A DNA stretch of 64,000 nucleotides from Pleomorphomonas sp. T1.2MG-36 (GTDB taxonomy: Bacteria; Pseudomonadota; Alphaproteobacteria; Rhizobiales; Pleomorphomonadaceae): assembly GCF_950100655.1 (NCBI RefSeq), contig NZ_CATNLY010000052.1, forward strand, positions 286,001 to 350,000. The letters are read 5' to 3'. The notes beneath the pieces are model-generated. The model saw only the letters and a list, made by a program, of their open reading frames with translations, was not told the origin of the DNA and searched no databases. The translations under genes were made by a program, and so were the position numbers. This document shows, piece by piece, positions 8,098 to 17,203 of this stretch (position 1 is its first letter; each line of letters starts with the position of its first letter).

Positions 8098-9054
8098 TTG
8101 TCGACATTTCGCCATGCCTTGGCAGCGATCTGCCTGCTGATTGCCACCGCCGCGCCAGCGCTGGCGGTGCCGAAGTGGCAGCAGGCGCCCGTGCCGCCGC
8201 CGATGCCTCCGGCCGATGAAAGTGGCTTTGCCGACATCGACGGCATCAGCATGTTCTATTCGCTCTACGGCAAGGGCAAGGGCGCGCCGATCCTCTTGAT
8301 CCATGGCGGCCTGTCGAGCAGCGACGTCTGGAGCTTCGAGGTGCCGACGCTCTCCAAGGGGCATGAGGTGATCGTCGCCGACAGCCGGGGGCAGGGCCGC
8401 TCGACCCACGGCCTGTCGCGCCTCACCTACCACCGGATGGCCGAGGACTATGTGGCGCTGCTCGCCCGGCTCGGCGTCGGCAAGGTGACGCTGGTGGGCT
8501 GGAGCGATGGCGCCATCATCGGTCTCGATATCGCCATCCATCACCCCAAGCTGCTCGACCGCCTGTTCGCCCATGCGCCCAACGTGACGCCCGCCGGCCT
8601 GACGACGATCCCCGAGATCGATCCGCCGCCGCTGTCCGACATGCTGTCGCTCGACGGCAGCGACAAGCCCGACCCCGACGCGAAGGCAAGGCTCAAGCAG
8701 GAGGCGCGCGAGCGGGTGTTCCGGCGGCTGTGGGCGACCGAGCCGAACTACACCGACGCCGATCTCGCCAAGATCCACGTGCCCACCGCGATCGTCATCG
8801 GCGACCACGACCCGGTCATCCGTCCCGAGCACGCCGCCCATATCGCCAAGACCATCCCTGGCGCCAAGCTGGTCGTGCTGAAGGGCGTCGGTCATCCTGC
8901 CCTGTCGCAGGACCCCCAGCAGTATCTGAAGGCGATCGCCGACTTCATGGCGCCTCCGCCTGCCGCCGGGGCGCCGCAGAAGGCGTCCGCGCCAAAGCCG
9001 CCGAACGCGGGGGCGAAAACGGCCGGTCTCCCGAGCAAGGTCGTTCTCCAGTAG
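8098..9054 (+). CDS. Secreted alpha/beta hydrolase
   Basis: 318 residues. An alpha/beta-hydrolase fold enzyme with an N-terminal Sec signal (residues 1-23, ending PALAV), so probably periplasmic or envelope-attached. The oxyanion-hole HGG is at 69-71, the nucleophile elbow GWSDG has Ser136, the acid is probably D238 in GDHDPV, and the base is H266 in GVGHPAL. The start is TTG at 8098, supported by ACGAGG 7 nt upstream; no in-frame ATG precedes the signal peptide. The C-terminal 40 residues are Pro/Ala/Lys-rich and probably disordered. Substrate is unknown; esterase, lipase and peroxidase-like members share these motifs. Confidence 0.85.
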   Translation: MSTFRHALAAICLLIATAAPALAVPKWQQAPVPPPMPPADESGFADIDGISMFYSLYGKGKGAPILLIHGGLSSSDVWSFEVPTLSKGHEVIVADSRGQGRSTHGLSRLTYHRMAEDYVALLARLGVGKVTLVGWSDGAIIGLDIAIHHPKLLDRLFAHAPNVTPAGLTTIPEIDPPPLSDMLSLDGSDKPDPDAKARLKQEARERVFRRLWATEPNYTDADLAKIHVPTAIVIGDHDPVIRPEHAAHIAKTIPGAKLVVLKGVGHPALSQDPQQYLKAIADFMAPPPAAGAPQKASAPKPPNAGAKTAGLPSKVVLQ

Positions 9055-9165
9055 TCTGAGGAGCCTCGGCAAGGAAGCGTCGCGTTTCGACGCCTCGGTC
9101 CAGTCTCGGACGAGCTGCCGTTTCCAGGAGCTCCAGGATGGGATCCAGTTCGGCGGAGCGCGCCC

Positions 9166-11151
9166 TCAGTGCCCGTTCTCATGTTCCGGCGCGCCCTGCA
9201 CGAGCTGAACCTCCGGCGACCTGACCAGGTGAAGGTAGCGCTCGAACTGCACCAGGATGTCGGCGATCAACTGGTCGCGCGACATGTTGGTGACGTTGTA
9301 GCCGCTGCCGCCGCTGGAAAAGTAGGTGCGCGCTTCGTACCGGTATTCCGGGTTGCTGGTGTCGAGCGGCGAGAAGCTGGCCAGGCGCTTGGCGTGCAGG
9401 CTGACCCCGTAGACGAAATCGCGCACGCCTTCAGCCGGCGAGCGCAGGGCGATGGAGCCATTGTCCTCGTCGACGACCACCGTCTCGCGGCCACGCTCCG
9501 ACAGTTCCTTGGCGACCTGGGTCAACGCCTGCCTGACGTCGCTGGCCATGAACCGGCGAACCTCGGTCTCGGTCGGCGCATGCAGGATGAGGCCGAGGCG
9601 GCGTTGCCAGGTGACGCCTGCCGCTGGCTGGGCGACGGGGGCAGCCACCCGGTGCGCCTGCTGCGCCAGATCTGCGCGCATGCCGACGAACAGCGACCAG
9701 ACCAGCGCCAGCATGACGAAGGTGAAGGGCAGGGCGCTGGCAACGGTGGCCGATTGCAGCGCGCCAAGCCCGCCGGCCATGAGCAGGCTGGCAGCGACGA
9801 TGCCTTCGAGGGCGCACCAGAAGATGCGCTGGCCGGTGGTCGTCTGGGTCTCGCCTCCGGCGGCGATGGAGTCGACGACCAGCGAGCCGGAGTCCGACGA
9901 GGTGACGAAGAACACCGCGACCAGAAGGACGGCCAGCGTCGAGGTCAGGCCGGGGAACGGCAGGTACTCGAAGAAGCGGAACAGACCTACCGAAACGTCG
10001 GCGGCGATGGCGCGGCCGAGATCGCCGGCGGCGACGCCGGTGTCGATGAAGATGCCCGTGTTGCCGAACACCGTCATCCAGAAGAAGGTGAAACCGGCAG
10101 GAATGAACAGCACGGCGGTGATGAACTCCCGCACGGTGCGGCCGCGCGAGATGCGGGCGATGAACATGCCGACGAACGGCGACCAGGAAATCCACCATGC
10201 CCAGTAGAACAGCGTCCAGGCGTCGATCCAGGGCGTCGGTTCGTAGGCGTAGATGTTGAAGGTGCGCAGGACCAGGGTGTCGAGGTAGAGGCCGAGATTC
10301 TGCACGAAATCGCGGAAGATCAGGTTGGTGGGGCCGACCACCAGAACGAACAGCATCAGGAGGATGGCGAGGACGAGGTTGGTCTCTGACAGGATGCGCA
10401 CGCCCCGGTCGAGGCCGCTGACGACCGACACCGTTGCCAGGCCGGTGATGACGATGATCAGCGGCAGCTGGACGGCGAGCCCGACCTCGACGCCGAGGAG
10501 ATAGTTGAGGCCGGCATTGATCTGCGAGACGCCGAGGCCAAGCGAGGTAGCGATGCCGAAGACGGTGCCGACGATGGCGAAGATGTCGACGGCATGGCCG
10601 ATCGGCCCGTTGATGCGCTCCTTCAGGAGCGGGTAGAGGCCCGAGCGGATGGTGAGCGGCAGATTGTAGCGGTAGCCGAAGTAGGCCAGCGACAACCCGA
10701 CCACGGCGTAGATCGCCCAGGCGTGGATGCCCCAGTGAAAGAAGGTGACGCTCATCGCCTCGCGCATGGCGGCGATGGAGCGCGGCTCGGCCGTCGGCGG
10801 GGCCATGAAGTGCGTCATCGGTTCGCCGACGGCGTAGAACATCAGGCCGATGCCCATGCCGGCTGCGAACAGCATGGCGATCCAGGATACGAAGCGGAAA
10901 TCGGGCGTCGAGTTGTCGGGGCCGAGCTTCAGCCGACCGTAGCGCCCCATGCAGAGCAGCAGAACGGTGATCAGGAATATGCCGACCGACAGCAGGTAGA
11001 GCCAGCCGAAGGCGCTGAGAATGCTCGTTTGCAGGCTCTTGAAGATCGCGGCGGCGCGAGTGGGGAAAACCACGCCGACGGCCAGAAAGATGGCAATGAC
11101 GATGACCGAACCGAAGAAGACCGGTGGATTGATGATGAAGCGCTTGAACAT
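9166..11151 (-). CDS. betT: BCCT-family choline/betaine transporter (BetT-like)
   Basis: 661 residues from the ATG at 11151, which has AAGGGGGCAGGA just upstream; the longer frame to 11208 lacks such support. It is a sodium- or proton-coupled inner-membrane carrier with twelve hydrophobic segments. The Trp-rich core typical of BCCT carriers, including [19 protein letters not shown], is intact at about residue 310. The cytoplasmic C-terminal domain of about 140 residues is characteristic of BetT-type choline carriers, where it tunes activity to osmotic stress. Together with proXWV this suggests uptake of choline and betaine for osmoprotection. Choline rather than betaine as substrate is inferred from the long C-terminus. 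Confidence 0.88.
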   Translation of the reverse strand: MFKRFIINPPVFFGSVIVIAIFLAVGVVFPTRAAAIFKSLQTSILSAFGWLYLLSVGIFLITVLLLCMGRYGRLKLGPDNSTPDFRFVSWIAMLFAAGMGIGLMFYAVGEPMTHFMAPPTAEPRSIAAMREAMSVTFFHWGIHAWAIYAVVGLSLAYFGYRYNLPLTIRSGLYPLLKERINGPIGHAVDIFAIVGTVFGIATSLGLGVSQINAGLNYLLGVEVGLAVQLPLIIVITGLATVSVVSGLDRGVRILSETNLVLAILLMLFVLVVGPTNLIFRDFVQNLGLYLDTLVLRTFNIYAYEPTPWIDAWTLFYWAWWISWSPFVGMFIARISRGRTVREFITAVLFIPAGFTFFWMTVFGNTGIFIDTGVAAGDLGRAIAADVSVGLFRFFEYLPFPGLTSTLAVLLVAVFFVTSSDSGSLVVDSIAAGGETQTTTGQRIFWCALEGIVAASLLMAGGLGALQSATVASALPFTFVMLALVWSLFVGMRADLAQQAHRVAAPVAQPAAGVTWQRRLGLILHAPTETEVRRFMASDVRQALTQVAKELSERGRETVVVDEDNGSIALRSPAEGVRDFVYGVSLHAKRLASFSPLDTSNPEYRYEARTYFSSGGSGYNVTNMSRDQLIADILVQFERYLHLVRSPEVQLVQGAPEHENGH

Positions 11152-11317
11152 TCCTGCCCCCTTGGTCTTCCAGCATACGGGCCGATGTCGCGTCGACTCG
11201 TCGCGCATTGTCCCGGCTCCACCTCGGTATTGGCAAGCGATACGTTGTAGAAGCTGTCCAAGACTGAGGAAAATGCGGCGATCGATCTGACGAGCGAGGA
11301 TCTTTGGAGCCGTGCGT

Positions 11318-11704
11318 TCAGGTCGACCGAAGGTCGATCAGTCCGGCGGCGGTGGGGCGGAAGCCGCAGGCGCGATAGAAGGTTTCGAGGTGGGGCTCGA
11401 AATCGACGTGCAGCCACTGGGCGCCGCGCTGCCGGGCGATCCGCTCGGCTTCGTTGACGAGGCGCGTGGCGACGCCCTGCCGGCGGAAATCGGGATGGAC
11501 GCAGGTGTCGAGGATGAAGGCGTGAACGCCGCCGTCCCAGGCGATGTTGACGAAGCCGACGATGACGTCGCCGTCATAGGCGCCGATGTGGCCAAGCGAG
11601 CGCGGCAGGATGTCGGCAAGGCGCGGCGGCGGACCGCCCCAGGCGGCGCGCCAGAGGGGCTCGATGTCGGTCTCGGTGGGAAACGGGTCTATCCGGAACT
11701 CCAG
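11318..11704 (-). CDS. GNAT-family N-acetyltransferase with apparent CTG start
   Basis: 128 residues when read from CTG at 11704. The acetyl-CoA binding signature [17 protein letters not shown] and the following C-terminal strand [19 protein letters not shown] mark a GNAT enzyme; the acceptor is unknown. The frame is open to an ATG at 11788, but the extra 28 residues are Arg/Pro/Cys-rich and not family-like. A perfect Shine-Dalgarno AGGAGG (11710-11715) stands 5 nt before the CTG, and no ATG, GTG or TTG is in frame near it. The gene is divergent from the next one and upstream of betT on the same strand. Confidence 0.78.
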   Translation of the reverse strand: MEFRIDPFPTETDIEPLWRAAWGGPPPRLADILPRSLGHIGAYDGDVIVGFVNIAWDGGVHAFILDTCVHPDFRRQGVATRLVNEAERIARQRGAQWLHVDFEPHLETFYRACGFRPTAAGLIDLRST

Positions 11705-11802
11705 ATGGTCCTCCTCTGGCTGTTGCGTCAGCGAACAACTGCATCGCGGTGGGAACCTACGCGCCGCCGGGCGGTTCCTTCCGATCAAGCCGGGAGGTCG
11801 CC

Positions 11803-12165
11803 ATGTCGCTCATTTCCGAAAATCCGGTGCTGTTCGTCAAGCACACCTGTCCGTTCTGCCTGAAGGTCCGCCTCTATCTGCTGGAGGCCGGCCTCCTCGG
11901 CGGCGTCACCTTGCGCGTGAGCCGCACGCCCGAGGAGGAGGACGCCATGAAGGCGGAGCTGTCGCCTCACCTTGCCAAGGTCAGCTACCCCACGCTGCGC
12001 CTTGGCGACACCTACATGACGGAGTCGGACGACATCATCGCCCATTTCGTCAGCGAAGGCGGACCGGCGCCGGCACAGCTGCCGACGCTCCGGGCCTATG
12101 TCGACGGGCCGTTCACGCAGCTTCTGGCGCTTCACAGGGAGAACGCCGAGCTGAAGCGGGCGTGA
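11803..12165 (+). CDS. Glutaredoxin/GST N-domain-like protein
   Basis: 120 residues from the ATG at 11803, which has GGGAGG 6 nt upstream. A thioredoxin-fold protein with a glutaredoxin-type CPFC motif at residues 16-19, a cis-proline context (VSYPTLRLGD) and the ESDDII element seen in glutathione S-transferase N-terminal domains. There is no full GST helical domain; only about 35 residues follow. It probably handles glutathione-linked disulfide chemistry; partners are unknown. It converges on the sugar permease gene. Confidence 0.78.
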   Translation: MSLISENPVLFVKHTCPFCLKVRLYLLEAGLLGGVTLRVSRTPEEEDAMKAELSPHLAKVSYPTLRLGDTYMTESDDIIAHFVSEGGPAPAQLPTLRAYVDGPFTQLLALHRENAELKRA

Positions 12166-12172
12166 TGGCAGA

Positions 12173-13201
12173 TCAGCGCGCCTCCAGCTTGCGCAGGTAG
12201 CGGTTGCGGTAGGTGTCGAGCACCACGGCGAGCACGATGACCGTGCCGATGACGATCGGCTTGACGTTGTCCTCGGCGCCGAGCAGTTGCAGGCCGGTCG
12301 CCAGCACCTGAAGAATGCAGGCGCCGACCAGCGTGCCGATGATCGAGCCCTTGCCGCCCGACAGCGACGTGCCGCCGATGATCACCGCCGCGATGGCGTT
12401 GAGCTCGTAGCCGATGCCGGCGATCGGGCTGCCGACGTTGAGGCGCAGGAGGAACACCATGGCGGCGATGCCGGCGGTCAGCCCGCTGATCGTGAACACG
12501 GCGATCTTGAAGACGCGCGGATTGTGGCCGGACAGGCGCACCGCCTCCTCGTTGGTGCCGATGGCGAAGACGAAGCGGCCGAACACCGTGAAGCGCAGGA
12601 CGAACCAGCCGATCAGGATGACGACGATGGCGATCAGGAAGATCGAGGGAAGGACGCCGAAGTAGATCTGGTTGCCGAAGTCGACGAAGGCCTGCGGCAG
12701 GCCGGTGATGGTGGAGTTGTCGGAGACGACGCGGGCAAGGCCGCTGGCGACGTTCAGCATGCCCAGCGTCACGATGAACGAGGGCAGCTTCCACTTCTCG
12801 CAGACCCAGCCGTTGATGGCGCCGCAGGCCGCCCCCGTCGCCATGCAGGCGAGAAGCGCCAGCGGGATGGACATCCACGGCGACAGGTCCTCGCGCACCA
12901 TGATGGTGGCGCCGACCACGGTGCAGAGGGCCAGGACCGAGCCGACCGACAGGTCGATGCCGCCCGTCAGGATGACGAAGGTCATGCCGGCGGCCAGCAC
13001 CGTGTTGATGGCGATCTGCACGAAGATCTTCAGGAAGTTCTCGGGCGTCGCGAAATAGGGCGCCGTCGCCGAGAAGAACAGCACGATGATCACCAGCGCG
13101 ATGGCGACGCCCGCCTCGCGCATCGAGATGCGCAGGAAGTTGTCCCACACGGTTGCCGGCTTGCGCTCGCCGACGCTTTCAGTTCCCTCGGGCACGTCCA
13201 T
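12173..13201 (-). CDS. Sugar ABC transporter permease (RbsC/XylH type)
   Basis: 342 residues from the ATG at 13201. Inner-membrane permease of the carbohydrate CUT2 family, with about ten hydrophobic segments and the conserved NTVLAAGMTFVILTGGIDLSV region near residue 70. The start overlaps the end of the ATPase gene by 23 bp and is fixed by GAGGAG 5 nt upstream; a longer frame to 13267 is not needed. It is the last gene of the sugar-uptake operon. The sugar cannot be determined from the permease. Confidence 0.92.
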   Translation of the reverse strand: MDVPEGTESVGERKPATVWDNFLRISMREAGVAIALVIIVLFFSATAPYFATPENFLKIFVQIAINTVLAAGMTFVILTGGIDLSVGSVLALCTVVGATIMVREDLSPWMSIPLALLACMATGAACGAINGWVCEKWKLPSFIVTLGMLNVASGLARVVSDNSTITGLPQAFVDFGNQIYFGVLPSIFLIAIVVILIGWFVLRFTVFGRFVFAIGTNEEAVRLSGHNPRVFKIAVFTISGLTAGIAAMVFLLRLNVGSPIAGIGYELNAIAAVIIGGTSLSGGKGSIIGTLVGACILQVLATGLQLLGAEDNVKPIVIGTVIVLAVVLDTYRNRYLRKLEAR

Positions 13202-14753
13202 ACTCCTCATAGGCAAGCGAGAGAATGCGGTTCTGGTCGAACTCGGCGCGCGGTACCTCGCCGGCAAGGCGCCCGTTGGAGAAGACCAGGATGCGGTGGC
13301 AGATGGACATCAGCTCGGGCAGATCCGAGGACACCACGAGGATGCCCTTTCCCTCGGCCGCGAGCTGCCCCATCAGCTCGTAGATTTCCACCTTGGCGCC
13401 CACGTCGATGCCGCGGGTCGGCTCGTCGCAGATCAGTACGCTCGATCCGCGATAAAGCCACTTGGCGATCACCACCTTCTGCTGGTTGCCGCCGGAGAAG
13501 GTGCCGACCTTCTGGAAGATGGTCGGCGTCTTGACGCGCAGGCTGGCGACCAGCCGCTCCGCCGCGGCATTCTCCTGGGCGCGGTCGAGCAGTCCGTTGC
13601 GCGACAACCGCTTCAGATCGGTGATCGTGATGTTTTCCGCGCAGCTCATTTCGAGCAGCAGCCCCTGCTGCTTGCGGTCCTCGGTCATCAAGCAGATGCC
13701 GGCAGCCACGGCGTCCTTGGGCGAGGCGATGGAGACGGGGCTGCCATTGACGCGGATGGTGCCGGCGGCCCTGGGATCGGCGCCGAAGATCGCCCTGACA
13801 GCCTCGGTCCGGCCGCTGCCGACCAGACCGGCGATGCCGACGATCTCGCCCTTGGCGACCGAGAAATCGATCGGCGGGCTCGTCGCGGTCAGGCGAAGAT
13901 CCTCGACGGCGAGCGCTTCGCCCGTGGGCTGGACGTCCTCGCGGAACACGCCCTGGTCGGCGATGGTGCGGCCGACCATCAGGCGGACGATGTCGGGAAT
14001 GCCGAGGCCCTGGAGTGGCCGTGTCGTCACGTGCTGGCCGTCGCGCAGCACCGTGACGCGGTCGCCCACCTCGTAGATCTCCTGCAGGCGGTGCGAGATG
14101 TAGAGCGTGGTGACCTTGCGTTGCTTGAGGCGGTGCAGGATCTCGAACAGGCGGTCGACCTCCTTGGAGGTCAGCGTCGCCGTCGGCTCGTCGAGCACCA
14201 AGAGCTTGCTTTCATGGGCGAGCGCCTTGGCGATCTCGATCAGCTGCATCTGGGCGACGCCGAGCCGGCTCACGACGGTGGATGGCGAAATGTCGAGGCC
14301 GACCTCGGCCAGAAGCTCGGCGGCGCGCCGGTTCATCTCGCGGTAGTTCACGAGGCCGCGCCGGCTCGGCAGGTGCTCGAACAGCAGGTTCTCGGCAACG
14401 GTCAGGTTGGAGAGGAGATTGAGCTCCTGGTGGACGACGCGGATGCCCTTAGCGAAGGCCTCCAGCGGCGAGGCGGGGCTGTAGGGGGCGCCGTTGAACC
14501 AGATGCTGCCTTCGTCGGGCGAGAAGAGGCCGCCGAGCAGATTGATCAGCGTCGACTTGCCGGCGCCGTTCTCGCCGAGCAGCACGTGGCCCTCGCCGCG
14601 CATGATGTCGAAGGTGACGTTGCGCAGGGCGACGACGCCCGGAAAGCGCTTGCCGACGCCCTGAAGCTTCAGGATGGGGCCGGTGTCGGGATCGTGCCGC
14701 GCGGCGGCATCGGCTTCGAGGGCCGGCGCCGCTTCATTGGAATCTGTGGTCAT
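13179..14753 (-). CDS. Sugar ABC transporter ATP-binding protein (RbsA/MglA type)
   Basis: 524 residues with two fused ATPase domains, as in CUT2 importers. The N-terminal domain has Walker A GENGAGKST and a DEPTATLTSKEVD Walker B region. The C-terminal domain has the degenerate P-loop GLVGSGRTEAVRAIFG and the signature SGGNQQKVVIAKWL followed by DEPTRGIDVGAK, the hallmark of the RbsA/XylG/MglA group. It lies between the binding protein (85-bp gap with a strong hairpin) and the permease (overlapping). Confidence 0.94.
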   Translation of the reverse strand: MTTDSNEAAPALEADAAARHDPDTGPILKLQGVGKRFPGVVALRNVTFDIMRGEGHVLLGENGAGKSTLINLLGGLFSPDEGSIWFNGAPYSPASPLEAFAKGIRVVHQELNLLSNLTVAENLLFEHLPSRRGLVNYREMNRRAAELLAEVGLDISPSTVVSRLGVAQMQLIEIAKALAHESKLLVLDEPTATLTSKEVDRLFEILHRLKQRKVTTLYISHRLQEIYEVGDRVTVLRDGQHVTTRPLQGLGIPDIVRLMVGRTIADQGVFREDVQPTGEALAVEDLRLTATSPPIDFSVAKGEIVGIAGLVGSGRTEAVRAIFGADPRAAGTIRVNGSPVSIASPKDAVAAGICLMTEDRKQQGLLLEMSCAENITITDLKRLSRNGLLDRAQENAAAERLVASLRVKTPTIFQKVGTFSGGNQQKVVIAKWLYRGSSVLICDEPTRGIDVGAKVEIYELMGQLAAEGKGILVVSSDLPELMSICHRILVFSNGRLAGEVPRAEFDQNRILSLAYEEYGRARGN

Positions 14754-14792
14754 GACGGGAACTGCCCTGAATGCTTCGGCGCGGCAGGGAAG

Positions 14793-14822
14793 GATCCGGC
14801 GCGGGGTGTCCCGCGCCGGATC
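14793..14822 (-). terminator. Intercistronic stem-loop between sugar-binding protein and ATPase genes
   Basis: A perfect 13-bp inverted repeat with a GTGT loop (arms 14793-14805 and 14810-14822). No T-run follows. As with the hairpin behind proX, its place directly after a binding-protein gene suggests it stabilises or partly ends the upstream message. Confidence 0.65.
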
Positions 14823-14838
14823 GAAGCTTGGCGGTCGA

Positions 14839-15819
14839 TCAGAGATCGGCGGCGGTGATCAGCTTGATGTCGGTCTTCACCCAGCCGGTGAACGTCTCGC
14901 CGGCCATCTGGCGCAGGCCGTACTCGATGCCCATGGCGGCCATCTGGGCGCCGTACTGCTCGACGGTCGCCAGCATCTTGCCGGCCTTGATCAACGGTTG
15001 CACGGCCGGGATGTTGTCGAAGCCGACCACCTTGATCTTGCCAGCGAGACCGGCGCTGTCGAGTGCCTTGACGACGCCGAGGGCCATGGAGTCGTTGGCC
15101 GCCATGACGCCCTGGATGTCGTTGTGCTTGGTGAGGAAGTTGGTCATCAGCGTGTTGGCTTCCTCGGTCTCCCAGTGAGCCGTCTTGCTGTCGAGCAACT
15201 GAAGCTTGCCGGCGGCGACGGCATCGTCGAAGCCCTTCTTGCGCTGCTGGGCGTTGTCGGCCTCCGGGTTGCCCTCGAGGATGACCACCTTGCCACCTTC
15301 GCCGAGTTCCTTGGCCAGCGCGTTGCCGGCGAGGAGAGCGCCTTCGCGGTTGTCCGGGCCGAAGAAGGCGAGGTCGATGCCGGCCTTCTTCTTGGCGTCC
15401 TTGTCGAGCTCGACGTCGATGTTGATGACGGCGACGCCAGCCTTAACGGCCTTGGCGAGCGGCGTGACCATGGCCTTGGAATCGGCCGGGGCGACGACGA
15501 TGATGTCGTATTTCTGGGTGACGAAGTTCTCGACGGCGTCGACCTGAGAGGCAAAGTCGCGTTCGTCCTTCATGCCGACGGCCTTGAAGTCGAACTTGTC
15601 CTTGTTCTCTTCGGCGTATTTCTCGGCGCCGGCCTGCATCTGCTTGAAGAACTCGTTGGCGAGCGACTTCATGACCAGCCCGACCTTGGGCTTCTTGCCG
15701 GCGGCGAACACCGGAACGACGCCCGAAACCAGTACCAGCGATCCGGCGGCGCCGGCCAGCAGCAGCCGGCGACGGCTTACACCAGACAGACTCCACCTGT
15801 CCGAAGAAAATGAAGTCAT
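14839..15819 (-). CDS. Sugar ABC transporter periplasmic binding protein (RbsB type)
   Basis: 326 residues of the periplasmic binding protein family 4 used by ribose, xylose, galactose and allose importers. The leader holds SRRRLLL followed by a hydrophobic stretch and a FAAG cleavage region, which fits a twin-arginine signal rather than a plain Sec signal. The mature part begins KPKVGLVMKSLANEFF, the standard RbsB-like opening, with the VVAPADSKAM and GFDNIPAV elements. The ribosome site GGGAGGG lies 5 nt before the ATG. The operator and promoter lie upstream at 15832-15904. Confidence 0.92.
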   Translation of the reverse strand: MTSFSSDRWSLSGVSRRRLLLAGAAGSLVLVSGVVPVFAAGKKPKVGLVMKSLANEFFKQMQAGAEKYAEENKDKFDFKAVGMKDERDFASQVDAVENFVTQKYDIIVVAPADSKAMVTPLAKAVKAGVAVINIDVELDKDAKKKAGIDLAFFGPDNREGALLAGNALAKELGEGGKVVILEGNPEADNAQQRKKGFDDAVAAGKLQLLDSKTAHWETEEANTLMTNFLTKHNDIQGVMAANDSMALGVVKALDSAGLAGKIKVVGFDNIPAVQPLIKAGKMLATVEQYGAQMAAMGIEYGLRQMAGETFTGWVKTDIKLITAADL

Positions 15820-15831
15820 TTTACCCTCCCA

Positions 15832-15904
15832 AACGAACGTTTTCGTTGAGCTGGACCCAATGTACCGGCCCGATGAAACGTTTCCAAATGACGCTACCAG
15901 TATA
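15832..15904 (-). promoter_or_regulatory. Promoter and LacI-type operators of the sugar-uptake operon
   Basis: On the minus strand a -10 element TATACT lies at 15904-15899. The perfect palindrome GAAACGTTTC (15875-15884), of the LacI/GalR operator class, falls about 8-17 bp downstream of the expected transcription start. A second, imperfect site with an AACGTT core (15832-15847) sits just before the ribosome site. A regulator bound here would block elongation or initiation. The adjacent LacI-family gene is the obvious candidate. Confidence 0.65.
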
Positions 15905-16022
15905 GTACCACCGCATCAAGGCGAGACATGCCACTCCGACCAAAGTTGAGTGGGTAGAAAATACTTCGTATTTACAAGGGAATACGCAGCCGGTCCGGGC
16001 AGCTTGCCCTCGGCGGCCATCT

Positions 16023-17024
16023 TCAGCGCGGCGGGGCGCAGGTTTCGCGCAGCGCCATGGCGCAGGGGAAGATGTGGCTCGCCGACGCGTCGAGCGCCTC
16101 GCCGCCGATCAAGAGGTCGGTGGCGCATCTGGCGATCGATGCGACGGGTTGGACGGCCGTCGTCACGCGCGGCACCACCAGATCGGAAACCAGGATGCCG
16201 TCGAAGCCGACGACCGACAGCTCGCCGGGTATGGCGATGTGACGGTCGAAGGCGACGCGCAGCACGCCGATCGCCTGCTGGTCGGAACAGGCGAACACCG
16301 CCGTCGGCTTCGGTCCATCGTCGGCGAGCAGCACCTTGGCCGCCTCGCGTCCGCCCTCGTAGTTGAACGGCGCCGAGACGATCCAGGCGGCGGGGTCGAG
16401 GCCGGCGTCGGCGAGGCGGGGCGCCATCACGTCCATGAAGCCGGCGAGCCGTTCGCGGGCGACGAAGGCGTTCTCGGGGCCGGAGATGCAGGCGATGCGC
16501 CGGTGGCCGAGCGACACCAGGTATTCGGCGGCCATGCGGGCACCGGCGCGATGGTCGGCCGCCACGAAGGGATGGCCGGCGATGCGGCGATCGACGACGA
16601 CGAGGCGCACGCCCTCGGGGTTGGCGAGCGAGCTGGCCCGGTTGCTCGGCACCACCACCACGCCCTCGACCTTGCTGCGGGCGAGGCTGGCGATCAGGTC
16701 GGCCTCGCTGTCGACCTGTTCGTCGGAACTGGCGAACAGCACGCTGTAGCCGCGCTCCTTGGCGCGCAGCTCGATGTGCTGCATGAGATCGGCGAAGAAG
16801 GGGTTGCGCAGGTCGGGAATGACGACGCCGAGGGTGCGGTTGGTGCCGCGCCTGAGGCCCTGGGCGGCCGCATCGGGCTGGAAGCCCAGCTCGGCGATGA
16901 CCTCGTCGACGATGCGCTTCTTGGCCTCGGTGACCGACGGATGCCCGTTGACGACCCGCGAGACCGTGCCGACTGACACGCCGGCCTTCCTGGCAACGTC
17001 ACGGATTGTCGTGCGCGGTTTCAC
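16023..17024 (-). CDS. LacI-family transcriptional regulator
   Basis: 333 residues. The N-terminal helix-turn-helix TIRDVARKAGVSVGTVSRVV (residues 5-24) and hinge helix are intact. The rest is the periplasmic-binding-like effector domain (VIPDLRNPFFADLMQHIE onward, ending ETCAPPR). It lies directly upstream of the sugar-uptake genes on the same strand, with an operator of the right class between, so it probably represses them until the sugar binds. Its own leader (17025-17203) shows no clear operator. Confidence 0.92.
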   Translation of the reverse strand: MKPRTTIRDVARKAGVSVGTVSRVVNGHPSVTEAKKRIVDEVIAELGFQPDAAAQGLRRGTNRTLGVVIPDLRNPFFADLMQHIELRAKERGYSVLFASSDEQVDSEADLIASLARSKVEGVVVVPSNRASSLANPEGVRLVVVDRRIAGHPFVAADHRAGARMAAEYLVSLGHRRIACISGPENAFVARERLAGFMDVMAPRLADAGLDPAAWIVSAPFNYEGGREAAKVLLADDGPKPTAVFACSDQQAIGVLRVAFDRHIAIPGELSVVGFDGILVSDLVVPRVTTAVQPVASIARCATDLLIGGEALDASASHIFPCAMALRETCAPPR

Positions 17025-17203
17025 ATCGGTCTCGGGGTTCGGTTTCGCCGCCTATGCATAACCGTACCGCAGGTGATTTCAATGCGGTTGTTGCCGGGGT
17101 CGCTCGATGCATCGGGTGGCTCTTGGTCTCCGATGGGAGAGTGTCCTTGTCTTGCGTTGGCCGAGCAGATGGATAGGTTGGCAACTCCGGGTAGGGGGGC
17201 GTG

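Noticed and set aside
15916..16128. Possible gene fragment after the LacI gene (AALKMAAEGKLPGPA on the minus strand)
   Set aside because: It overlaps the LacI C-terminus in another frame and lacks a start; similarity to a real protein could not be argued from so short a stretch.
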